A program made the position numbers and the translations under genes. Below the pieces are notes generated by a model. That model was not told where the DNA came from. It searched no databases and saw only the letters and a list, made by a program, of their open reading frames with translations. Positions 54,753 to 64,000 of a stretch of 64,000 nucleotides of DNA are shown piece by piece (position 1 is the stretch's first letter; each line of letters starts with the position of its first letter). Origin of the DNA: Dactylorhiza incarnata (taxonomy: Eukaryota > Streptophyta > Magnoliopsida > Asparagales > Orchidaceae); NCBI GenBank assembly GCA_033032865.1, contig JAWHQI010000028.1, positions 3,057,001-3,121,000 on the forward strand. The letters run 5' to 3'.

Positions 54753-54996
54753 TGAACATCGTTAAATTTGAAATGATTATGAATATTTCATGTCTAAGAA
54801 CATCATGTTATATTGCATTAGTTATGGACTTGTACTTTAATTGATTATTTAAGCTTCATGTTTTACTGTTTTGATAATTTATAATTGCATTTTTAATATA
54901 TACATAAATATTTATTATATTTAATACAATGTATCCTGCCGTACCCGTATCCTTGTTTTTTAAATTTTGTCGTACCATCGTACCGGTGCTTCCTAG
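54753..54996 (+). mobile_element. 3' end of the hAT element
   Basis: AT-rich tail ending in GTACCATCGTACCGGTGC, TTCCTAG at 54996, with GTACC-type subterminal repeats (GCCGTACCCGTATCC). The next base (54997) resumes the gypsy LTR at GTAACAAC, as seen intact at 62552. The matching 5' terminus (CTAGGAAGCACCGG) was not found, so the left end of the element is lost or hidden. Confidence 0.65.
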
Positions 54997-56970
54997 GTAA
55001 CAACCTCTTCCTTCCGGTCAATAGGATGCGTATTATTTTCCTTGATTCTTCCTTTGCATTTTCCCTTAGATTGATTTTGTGTGTGAAGTAAAAATCGCGG
55101 TGCGTGATCCGTTTTGGTGGTTTTATACGAAATCGTTGGCGAAGAAGTTCGTTAGGAAGACTTGTGATACTCTATTGCCATTTGAAACTGAAATTACACT
55201 GTTTCTGGGAGATACTGTCGGGTGGTAGTGTTACCCTATGTTGCACCGACACCGACACGCGACGCGACACGACACGACACGCGACTCGTTAATTCTCAAA
55301 AAATACCATATTCCGACATGCTGTGACACGTGTATTAAATATTTATTTTTTATAATTATGAAGGAGTACGTTCTCCAATTCCTCTCGACACATAATGAAG
55401 AAGATGGTTGTGCAAGAAGCTTTATGGCTAAACTTTGTAGCATAGGTGCACTTGCACCATGAATAACCCACCAAACCTTATGATCCATTGAAGATCGACT
55501 GTGAACTGAATCAAATTATCTAAATTCTCCATTTATATAAGCAAAATTTGCGTACTCTAAATTCACCTTGGTGCGATCCTCAATGTTAGAAAAGTACTTC
55601 CTAAAGCATTTTTTGGTTTCTTGAATGATTTCACTATCCTTGTATGGAGAAATTCTAGAAGAATCTTTATCGAGTCATTGTTCAATATAGTACCTAAATT
55701 TTAAAAATAAAACATCACACATAGTGGCCTTTATAGTGTTCTGAAGTGTCAGAGAGTGTCGGAGAGTCCGAAGAGTGTCGGAGAGTCCGACACTGACACG
55801 CTGGGCAATTTGAAGTGTCGGTGCAACATAGGTGTTACCGTCGGCGATAGCTCCCAGATTGATTATGTTGGGCACTTCCAGGCAGTGTAAACGTCATGAG
55901 GAATATGTTCACGCTTGTATGCCAAAATAGGGAATTGATTGAAGAGCTAAGATGTGAGTTCTTGGATTTTGGGAGGTAACCCCGAGCGGTAGTGCTACCG
56001 CGGCCGGCGAAATCTCTCAGACAACACTATAAACCGTTTAAATTGGAAATGAAACGTGAGGGAGAATTTGTGAGTAATGTCGTCGTATAGGCCAGGAGCC
56101 ATTACTCACAATGTCACCATATGTGCAAATTAGATAGAGCTCCATAGGCGAGGGAGAATTCATGTGTATATGCTAGCAATAAGGTCAAGAGTCTTTGCAC
56201 ATGACGCCACAGAACATTAATTTAATAATAGCGTAGAGGGAGAATTCTTGTGTACTGCCGCCATGATAGCCAGGAGCCTTTACCCTTGATGCTTACGTGT
56301 TTGCTTAAATAACATGATAGAGAGGTAGTTGTCGTTGGATTTGTAATGTGATTGTGTTTTGATGGTTTGTAGACCCATACACGTGCTTAAGGTGTTATGG
56401 GAATTACCTAGTTGCATTCATATTGCATATTAAGCCCCCTTTACTTTGATGCTCAACTTGAGATGTGGTAGTTGTTTGTGACATAAAATAGTGCTTGATA
56501 TACATGTTCATATGTTTTCATATTTTATGCGAAATGCTAACTTGCAGGGTGACCCTCGTGCACCGCTTCTGTTGACTTGATTGCAAGGCAAGGCTCTCGT
56601 GTTGGAGCACGCTAGCCAGCTAAAAAGCCAAAGCTTCATGAAGTGTCCTATTTCCCCTCTTCTCTTTTGATGTACTTTTTTTTTGCTTTTGGTCCGGGCC
56701 GAAATAACTTAGGATATTTTGATGTATTGATTACGTCATAGATGATATGTATTTTGTATGGCCATAAGGCCAAGTACTTTTTTGATTATAATATATAATG
56801 TGGACACTCTCTGGGTTATGTTTTCAGTTTCCACTGTGCTAGTTGTTTAGTTTTATTAAAGTTTGTACTTACATTATTTTATAATGCTAAAATTGTGATG
56901 GTTATATGTTGTGAGGCCTGAGCGGACCCATACTATATGGTCGTTGCAGACCTGCGGTGTAGGTGTTACA
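54997..56970 (+). repeat. 5' LTR of the gypsy element
   Basis: Matches the 3' LTR from 62552 onward. Shared blocks include TTCCTTTGCATTTTCC, GGCAGTGTAAACGT, AGGGAATTGATTGAAG, CTAAGATGTGAGTTCTTGGA and GTCAGGAGCC-like words. It ends GTAGGTGTTACA at 56970. It contains several CGGTAGTGCTACCGC inverted repeats (near 55993), also seen in the right LTR (62824, 62980). Confidence 0.85.
55236..55831. mobile_element. Non-autonomous hAT element, 596 bp
   Basis: Terminal inverted repeats CTATGTTGCACCGACAC (17 bp, perfect) and a perfect 8-bp target duplication GTGTTACC (55228-55235 and 55832-55839), the hallmark of hAT. The other LTR copy has no insert at this place. Subterminal CGACAC and GTCGGAGAGTCCG repeats are present. 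On the minus strand it still encodes part of a hATC domain (WWVIHGASAPMLQSLAIKLL, VERNWRTYSFI, 55340-55480), so it is an internal-deletion derivative of an autonomous element. Confidence 0.95.
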
Positions 56971-56973
56971 ATT

Positions 56974-56984
56974 TGGTATCAGAG
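56974..56984 (+). promoter_or_regulatory. Primer-binding site of the gypsy element
   Basis: TGGTATCAGAG, initiator-Met tRNA type, four bases after the LTR. Confidence 0.88.
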
Positions 56985-57154
56985 ATAGGTTAAAGGGTTC
57001 TAGACCGATAGGGAGCGGTTTAGTGTATCTAAAAAGTTAAAAAGAGTTATCCACATAGGATTAATTGTTGGGACCGTTAGTGTCCATGTGATTGATATTT
57101 GATTATTGAATATAATCTGACATAATATGTTATCTATGATAGGGTATTAATGAC

Positions 57155-58170
57155 AATGTGGAGACTTCCAGAGCGCGTGAGGACCTTACAACTAGTAATG
57201 ATACTGCTCTGGGTTTCATGAATGTGAACATGTCACCTGCAGACTTTTGGAGTATCATAGAAGATGCAGTGGTGGAAGCTCAACTGCTCAAGCCACGAGA
57301 GTGCTACCTAGTGGGACACCTGTCACACCATAAGGGGTTGTAGGGCGTGCAGAGTCGTTGGCAAAACATTCGGGTGGGCAGAGAGGCCACTAGCTGAAAT
57401 ATTTTTTGAGCTTCCATCCTCCTACATTCAAGGGAGTCAGCACACCGGCCGATGCAGAGGACTGGTTAGCGAGGATTAAGGAGTTGTTTGAGGCGTCGAA
57501 GACCTCCGAAGAGAGAAAGGTGTCTTTTGCGACCATCATGTTGGAGGGCGACGCAAAGTTGTGGTGGTTGGAAGAGCGCGGTAGATAGTTCCCCAGACGT
57601 CTCCCCACTCAAATTACTATGGGAGAGTTCACATGCGCTTTTCTGAAGCGTTACATTACACCTACGACGAGGCTAGTCCTTCAGAGGCAATTTCTGAGAC
57701 TAGTTCAGCGGGACATATCCGTGGATGAATACCTGCAGGAGTTTACTTGTTTGGGTCGTTATGCAGGGACAACTATGGCAAAGAGGAGAGGTATAATCAT
57801 TTCTATGAAGGGTTGCAAGACAATCTATGGCACCTGCTTATTGCTTTGAGGACGGCAGACTTCAATGAGTTGGTTGAATCTGTCAGGGCATTAGAGATGG
57901 ATTTTGAGCAGACCCAGCACCGCAAGGGATATGCAACAAAGCAAGGAGAAGGGAAACTTTCTCAATCTCAGTGGAAATCTGATGGGAGCAAATAGAAGAA
58001 GAGATTCCGCCCTCAGAAATCGGGCGAGGAGGGCGGAGTTGTTTCTGGTGATGTCTGTTCGAAGGGACCTCAAACTTGTTTCAAGTGTAACAAGCTAGGT
58101 CACATAGCACGGAACTGTCCCGATGGAGTGCTCGAGGAAGAACGAAGGCAGGAGCCCACTGTGTGAGCGG
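57155..58170 (+). pseudogene. Gypsy gag
   Basis: Capsid segments FHPPTFKGVSTPADAEDWLA, RIKELFEASKTSEERKVSFA, MLEGDAKLWWLEERGR (57406-57588), stop, then FTCAFLKRYITPTTRLVLQR and DISVDEYLQEFTCLGRYAG, frameshift, NHFYEGLQDNLWHLLIAL. A complete zinc knuckle, CFKCNKLGHIARNC, lies at about 58078-58120. Three or more frame breaks. Confidence 0.85.
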
Positions 58171-58394
58171 GTCCTAGCTACTTTGAGAAAGGAAAGGTGG
58201 TGGAATCAAGTGCTTCACGATTCCCACCAGTGCAGCCTAGAGCTTACAGCCCTGGGCAAAAAGAGGCTATTTGTCAACCTGACGTGGTGATAGGTATGAA
58301 AATTTAGAATATGTTTTATGTTTTAGTATTTCATATTATATGTTGTTAGATTGCGACCTCCAATATTTGTTGTATGTTTGAACAGACATCGTTC

Positions 58395-59470
58395 TAGTCT
58401 TCAACGTGCCTGCTAAGTTTTATTCGATATAGGGTCGTCACATTCTTTCCTCGCGGATAATTTTATGTGGAGTATTGGTGTGTAACTACTTGAGGCGGGT
58501 TTGGAGCTGAGGGTGCGGATACCAACTGGTTCGTTCATGTGCACGAGCAGGAGGGGTCGAGTTATCACAAAGATAGAGCAGCAAGACTTCAACTTGGAAG
58601 CGACAATCTTGTCGTTAGTGGAGTTTGACATTATTCTGTGAATGGATAGGCTAGCAGAGCAAAGAGCTAATATTGACTGCAATCAAAGGATGGTGACTTT
58701 GCGGAGTGGAGGACGAGAGGAAGTTCAGTTTCAAGGTTTGACCGGAGTTGCTTGATCCTTAATTTCCCCCATGGAAGTGATGTGTGCGGTGAATCAAGGA
58801 GGCGAAGCGTTCATGGCTCCACGAAGTTATCATTTGGTGATGTGTTAGTGGTGGCAGAGTTTAAGGATGTGTTTCCTAACGAGCTCCCTGGAGCACCTCC
58901 TCAACGAGAGATTGACATCGCGATAGAGTTAGCACCCGATGTGAGGTCTGTGTCACATGCTCCGTATAGGATGGCGCCTAAAGAGTTGGTTGAGCAAGAA
59001 CTTTTAGAGCAAGGGAACACTCGACTGAGCTCTTCACCATGGAGTGCATCGGTGTTGTTTGTGAAGAAAAAGGATGGTAGTACGCGTCTGTGAATAGACT
59101 ACCGTGAGTTGAACAAGCTGACTATCAAGAATAAGTACCTGATTCGCGCATCGACGACCTCTTTAATCAGTCGATTGGGTCGACGGTATATTCAAAGTTA
59201 GACTTGAAGTCGGGGTACTACCAGTTGAGGATCCAAGAAGAGTATATCCCGAAGACTGTTTTGGGATGAGGTATGGGCACTTTGAGTTTTCTATTATGAA
59301 CCGCGTGTTCAGTAAGTACTTGGATATGTTCGTAGTGGTATTTATTTAGGGCACAAGTGTACTCGAGATCGGAGGTTGAGCATGAAGCTCACTTGAGGCT
59401 AGTACTGGAAACTTTGAGGTAAACTTCAAGTTCTCCAAATGCGACTTTTGGATTGAGGAAGTCATGTTCT
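58395..59470 (+). pseudogene. Gypsy protease and reverse transcriptase, decayed
   Basis: The protease remnant is broken around the expected DSGASHSF site (58425-58450); ELRVRIPTGSFM and LSLVEFDIIL-stop-MDRLAEQRA follow in frame pieces. The RT begins EFKDVFPNELPGAPPQREID and IAIELAPDVRSVSHAPYRMA, then [37 protein letters not shown] (58850-59150). The catalytic segment near 59330-59355 reads VVVFI-stop-GTSVYS where FIDDILVYS is expected, so both active-site Asp residues are lost. Confidence 0.82.
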
Positions 59471-60340
59471 TAGGCCACATAATTAGTGGTAATGAGGTGG
59501 CGGTGGATCTGATGAAGGTTGAGGCCATTAGAGATTGGCATGTGTTGAAGACCGTTGCAGAAGTCGGGAGTTTCCTTGGACTAGTCAGTTACGACAAAAG
59601 GTTCGTGGAGAACTTCTTGTGGATAGGATTGCCCCTCACCTCTCTCACTCGCAAGGATCATAAGTTCGTGTGGACGCGTGAGTGCGACCAAGCTTTTAAA
59701 ACTCTGAAGTAAAAGTTGACGTCTGCTCCAATTCTAAGTCTTCCAAGTGGGACTGAAGGATTTCAGATCTTTAGTGGCGCGTCTGGTTGCGATTTGGGAT
59801 GTGTTCTAGTGCAGCATTGTAGTGTGATATCTTTTGGTTCGAGACAGCTTAAGCCGCATGAGAAAAATTACCTCGTTCACGACATGGAGTTTGCGGCGGT
59901 GATTTTTCTTTGAAACTGTGGAGGCACTATACTATGTCTATGGTGCAAAGGTTGAGATTTTTACAGACCATAAAATTCTGAAGTATCTTTTGAGTCAAAA
60001 AGAGCTAAAGATGAGAATGCGCGGGTGGGTCTAGTTCCCTGGGGACTACAACGTAAAAATTCAGTATACACCGGGAAAGGCGAATGTTGTGGCCGACGCG
60101 TTGTGCAGGAAGTACTCAAGGCAGGGCAGCTGGATTGAAGCGCACAACGAACAGTTGGTGCGGGACTTTGAGTTGCTGGAAACTACTTGTGTTGTGAAAG
60201 GCGATGCTAAAGTAGCTTGTGTGAACTGGATAGAGCTACATTGTGATATAGCAGACAGGATTCAGGAGGCAGCCAGTGTTGATGAAGAGATACAACTCTT
60301 AGTGTTGGAAGCATAGGAGGGTGAGAACAGTGATTTTGAT
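59430..60340 (+). pseudogene. Gypsy RT connection and RNase H
   Basis: It encodes FWIEEVMFLGHIISGNEVAV, WHVLKTVAEVGSFLGLVSYD and KFVWTRECDQAFKTLK (59430-59710). RNase H follows: [20 protein letters not shown] (catalytic D in 'YSDAS' altered to SGAS), [32 protein letters not shown] and YTPGKANVVADALCRK (59716-60110). The following spacer reads VDEEIQLLVLEA. Several stops. Confidence 0.83.
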
Positions 60341-60345
60341 GCAAC

Positions 60346-61745
60346 CTGAGTCGCGTCATATTTTATTTCCCGCATTTTTATTAGTGTCGCACACGTCTTC
60401 GCGTATGTTGTTTTAAATTATTTTCATGCATGTTGTTTTATTTGTGTATGTGTGTTAGTGCATTTGAATCGCTCTTGTTACTCGCGCTCGTTTGTAGTAG
60501 TGTTTGTTTGTATGACTTATTAGAGTGACTGCCCAATAAGACCATGAATGAAAAGGTCCGTCAAATTAGGCTAAGTGGTAATTGGGCAAGCTTAAAAATA
60601 ATATTTTAAATATAATTAAGTTTGTTAATTTTTTGAAATTAATATTAAGTAATTTAATTAATTTCAAAAATTGTATTGTGAGAAAGACAAAATTCGAAGT
60701 TCAAAGTTCTTACCCTTTGATTTTCCCCATATTTAACACCCTAATTAAAATCCTATTTGAAAAACTCCCATCTTTATTAAGTTAGCCGATTAATACACTT
60801 TAATATTTATTACACCCATCAAAGACAACTGCCAACTTTAACCCCCCCCCCCCCCTTTGATTATTCTTTAATATCCATAAGCAGCCAACTTTGAAACCCA
60901 CCCCTTTGATTATTCTTTAATATCCAGAATTATTTCTCCTTATTAAAACTACCTCCATCTTTATAAAACTCCCAGTCCCACGTGACAGAGGGAGCCTGGA
61001 AAGAGAACTGAACGAGATTTTTCTGTCTTGTTCGGTTCCCCTTCAGCACGACTCTGTTGTGGCTCCCGTCGCCCGACTCCTCCCCCTCCCTCCTCGCCGC
61101 CGCCGTCGATGATCCTCTCCGATCCCGGCGAACCTTTCCCCGCCTACTGTCAGGGGCTTCGACGAGTTCGACGCTCTTCTTCCCTCTTCCTGTCGCTGGA
61201 AGAAGTTTCACCTGGACTTGTCATCGACTTCCACAACCTCCCAGGTCTCCGGTAACTCCTTCTCCCTGCCGTCCAGCAACACAAAGCCCCTCCCTTCATC
61301 ACCTTCCCCTCCGTTTTTCTTTCAGCGCTCGCAGCCAGCCTGCGTTTTGTTCCCTGCCCAGAACGGGTCATTCCCGCACTGTTTTCCTTTCCAGAGAACC
61401 AATCATTCGGCACTGCTTCTATGGCTTGAGTTATAACTTATACTCCTCTTTATGCTCATATCTTGCTAGTTACATTTCATGCTTAATGTTTATTTTGATC
61501 ACTTGTTCATTGTTCTTTATTTCTTTAGCATGCATGCATGTGGATGAAGTTGTCATATTGCTAAATGCTAACGAACCTTAGACATCTATGCGCGCTTGCG
61601 AACACTAGATCGGTTGTCACTAGATATTGCTCGTGAAAATTTGAGGAGCGCCGCTTAATTTAATTTGATCTCAAATTTTATCTTTTAAAATTAATCCGTC
61701 GAATTTAGAATACATCAGATTTGGAGATAGTCGGAGGACTCTTGA
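60346..61745. mobile_element. Unidentified 1.4-kb insertion in the gypsy pol
   Basis: The pol frame breaks after EGENSDFDAT (about 60345) and resumes as RVCVPRFS near 61750. Between them is unrelated DNA: AT-rich 60346-60960 with a C run near 60842-60856 and a repeated CCCCTTTGATTATTCTTTAA word (60855, 60902), then a GC-richer, Pro/Ser-coding stretch (61030-61420). No TIR, LTR or target duplication was confirmed. It could be a solo LTR. I do not consider the proline-rich frames genes. Confidence 0.5.
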
Positions 61746-61749
61746 AAAA

Positions 61750-62112
61750 AAAAGAGTGTGTGTTCCGCGCTTTAGCTTAGCTCTGCGGGGAGTTGATATT
61801 TGAGGCACAATTCACGAAGTACTCAATTCATTCAGGCAGTACGAAGATGTATATGGATTTGAAGAAATCCTTCTGGTGGCCTGGTAAGAAGAGGGATGAA
61901 ACTTTGTTTGTGAGTACTGAGTAGGTGTCAGATGTGTACTTTAGTGAATGCAGAATGTCAAGGCTTGGTGGGTTTCTACAACCACTTCCAATTGTTGAAT
62001 GGAAGTTCGGCGATATCTCTATGGACTTCGTTCATGGTTTTCCACGATCCCAACATGGGAATGATGCAATTTGGGTGATTGTGGATCGCCTGGTCAAGTT
62101 GGCCCATTTTTA
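61750..62112 (+). pseudogene. Gypsy integrase, N-terminal part only
   Basis: KYSIHSGSTKMYMDLKKSFW and WPGKKRDE (HHCC region), then GFLQPLPIVEWKFGDISMDF, VHGFPRSQHGNDAIWVIVDR and LVKLAHF (first catalytic Asp). A stop follows and the 3' LTR begins at 62123, so the rest of integrase is deleted. Confidence 0.85.
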
Positions 62113-62122
62113 AAAGGTTCTT

Positions 62123-63340
62123 TGTTACTTACCGCACCCCGCGGTAGTGTTATCGATGTCGGTAACAATCGTTTTGAGTGGTCTGGGTGGCCTGGGAGAT
62201 ACAACCGCGCGGTAGTGTTACCGCCGCGCGATAACTCCCAAGCGGGCCGACCGGTTTTAATCTTACGATCACGACTGTTAAAATCTATTAAAAGACGATC
62301 GGGCAGACACGAGAGGTGTGTCTTAGGGTAAATAGGTTGAAACCATAACTCATTTCATTTTTCCTCCCATCCTTCGGCTAGGTCACGGTCGAGAGCTTGA
62401 AGGGAGCGGTAACCGTGCGTGAGGAAGAAGGTGAGGTTGTCGGAGCTCCGCCGCGAGGATCGACAAACCGTTGCAGGAGAAAGCTTTCTCGGATCATTGT
62501 GATGGTCTTCATCCCACTTTCTCCGTGGATCATGCGTCCAAAGCGCGCTCCAAAGGTAACAACCCCTTCCTTCCGGCCAATAGTATGCGTATTTATTTTC
62601 TTTGATTCTTCCTTTGCATTTTCCATTAGATTGATTTTGTGTATGAAGACAAGACCGCGGTGTGTGACCCATTTTGGTGATGTTTATAAGAAATCATTTG
62701 TGATGGAGTTCGTTGTGGATACATGTGATACTCTAGTGACATTAGGTTGCATGGATATAGGGTAGGAAGACCTTGAGTTGGCTTGAAACTGAAATTTCAC
62801 GGTTTTTGGGAGATACCATCTGGCGGTAGTGCTACCGCCAAAGATAGCTCCCAAATTTCCTATGTTGGGCACTCCCAGGCAGTGTAAACGTTAATATGGA
62901 ATATGTTCACGCTTGTATTCCATAATAGGGAATTGATTGAAGTGCTAAGATGTGAGTTCTTGGATCTGGGGAGGTACCGTCATGCGGTAGTGCTACCATG
63001 GTCGTTGATAGCACCCAGATAACACTATAAACTGTTTAAATTGGAAATACAAGGGTGAGGGAGATTTGTGAGTAATGTCGCCGTATAGGTCAGGAGCCTT
63101 TACTCACAATACTACCGTATGTGCAAATTGGATAGAGTACCATAGGCGAGAGAGAATTCATGTGTAAATGCCGCCAATAAGGTCAGGACTCTTTGCACAT
63201 GATGTCGCCAGACATTATTTTAATAATAGTGTAGAAGGAGAATTCATGGGTGCTGCCGCCATGATGGACAAGAGCCTTTACCATTGATATCTACGAGTTT
63301 GCTTGAATAATATGATAGAGAGGTAGTGGCCGATCGATAT
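62123..63340 (+). repeat. 3' LTR of the gypsy element, truncated
   Basis: Starts TGTTACTTACCGCACC. It aligns with the 5' LTR until about 63335 (GAGAGGTAGTGGCCG versus GAGAGGTAGTTGTCG at about 56310), after which similarity stops abruptly. The last about 650 bp of the LTR are missing in the window, probably displaced by the element that starts at about 63343. Confidence 0.82.
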
Positions 63341-63342
63341 AT

Positions 63343-64000
63343 TGTTGAAACCAGCAACTGGTCTCTTGAGTTCGGACCCACTGGGGGTGTAGCCGATGCT
63401 TATTTCCCCCTCACTAGACTCTCTTGACGGTGGATGCTGGAAACGGAATAGACCCAAGGCTGAAGCGAGGAGGTCCCGCCACACACCCGGAAGATCTTAG
63501 AGAGCTTCCCCTCCCAATCCAAAGCTCAACCGGGCACCTTGGAGGGCACTGGCTGCCAACCAAAACTAGCCTAGAGGAGAGGATTCTCTAAAATCGGATC
63601 TCCTCCAAGGTGCCCTTAAGGGTCTATTTATAGTTTTTCTTAGGCTGGTCTGCAAATAGCATGAATCCGCCTTTTAATTTTACTAAATGCACCCCAAATT
63701 GGTCTACGAATAGCCTAACTCCGCTGTTCTGAAGGGCTATATGCAGACCACAAGGGGTATTATGGTCATTTCCTCCTCACTGCCTTCTGGGCGAGTGGTC
63801 CGTGAGGGAACCACTCGCCGAGTTCCCGCTTGACTGGGCGAATGCTCAAGCCCCTGAGCGAATGGTCCGTGGAGGCACCACTCGTCAGGCTCCCTCTCGC
63901 CTGCAGCCTACCCCCACTAATCTGGGGATCCTTTTTCCTGTCTCGGTACGGGCGAATGGTCTGGCTGACCCCTGTCCCATCAACTGACTCGAGGGACCCA
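63343..64000 (-). mobile_element. Possible LTR edge of another element
   Basis: Abrupt sequence change inside the gypsy LTR, beginning TGTTGAAACCAGCAACTGG. A minus-strand TATA-like AACTATAAATAGACC lies near 63622-63640, so this may be the terminal part of a minus-strand LTR. GGGCGAGTGGTCCG and GCGAATGGTC words recur at 63790, 63837, 63855 and 63950. The element runs off the window. Confidence 0.4.

Larger units (their letters stand above)
54997..63340 (+). mobile_element. Ty3/gypsy element with nested insertions
   Basis: A left LTR (54997-56970, its 5' part lost at the hAT boundary), primer-binding site, gag, protease, reverse transcriptase, RNase H, start of integrase, and a right LTR (62123-63340, cut at its 3' end). 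Two insertions: a hAT derivative in the left LTR (55236-55831) and an unidentified 1.4-kb block in the integrase region (about 60346-61745). Integrase beyond its first Asp is deleted. Many stops; inactive. The LTR family is also present at 1-1160. Confidence 0.85.

Noticed and set aside
61028..61581. A 174-residue proline/serine-rich frame with a hydrophobic end
   Set aside because: It lies in an unidentified insertion, overlaps frames on both strands and has no recognisable domain; a signal-anchor-like segment alone is not enough.
41376..64000. Upstream SGS3 exons (zf-XS, XS domains) within the window
   Set aside because: I looked on the minus strand for the XS-domain and zinc-finger signatures between the elements and did not find them.

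Overview
This is a plant nuclear window, most likely an angiosperm with a large, repeat-swollen genome. The evidence is the mix of element families: Ty1/copia, Ty3/gypsy (an Athila/Tat-type element, a chromovirus and another lineage), hAT and PIF/Harbinger DNA transposons, RTE-type LINEs, an Au-like tRNA-derived SINE and a TRIM-like array, all sitting in AT-rich sequence with GT-AG introns. I see no bacterial operon, rRNA, functional tRNA or CRISPR. All calls come from reading the sequence and translations; no database search was run.

The only host gene I can support is on the minus strand. It is the 3' part of an SGS3-like gene (the coiled-coil partner of RDR6 in RNA silencing). Three exons (41108-41375, 26147-26304, 18643-18868) have proper splice sites and matching phases and give a continuous 216-residue C-terminal segment. 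Its introns are 14.8 kb and 7.3 kb. Upstream exons coding the zf-XS domain and most of the XS domain were not found and may lie beyond the window.

Layout. 1-1160: gypsy LTR end. 2.7-3.55 kb: remnant carrying a CGACGCAACGTCGA-type motif. 4.3-6.3 kb: decayed Athila-like gag/protease on the minus strand with its primer-binding site. 7.2-12.2 kb: four tandem-repeat arrays (38, 126, 50-60 and 155 bp units). 12.4-15.7 kb: Tat/Ogre-type ORF, extreme CG low-complexity DNA, a 28-bp hairpin array and a TATA-bearing LTR-like region. 17-18.4 kb: minisatellite and a 67-bp inverted-repeat MITE. 18.6-41.4 kb: the SGS3-like exons with their TE-filled introns. The large intron holds a copia element (26606-40619); inside its reverse transcriptase sits a Sirevirus-like LTR element (28967-37536), whose 5' LTR carries a PIF/Harbinger MITE (29633-30732). 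A LINE fragment interrupts the same copia element further on. 41.9-43.6 kb: TRIM-like tandem array and SINE. 44.7-45.6 kb: gypsy gag fragment. 46.1-50.4 kb: full-length chromovirus with target-site duplication but without a reverse transcriptase domain. 50.0-52.4 kb: tandem segmental duplication. 52.5-55.0 kb: hAT transposase gene. 55.0-63.3 kb: gypsy element with paired LTRs and a nested non-autonomous hAT. 63.3-64 kb: probable edge of another LTR.

All element genes look non-functional: frameshifts, stops or lost catalytic residues are visible in each. The window is best read as a silencing-pathway gene whose introns have become a multi-layer transposon deposit; relative insertion order can be read directly from the nesting.
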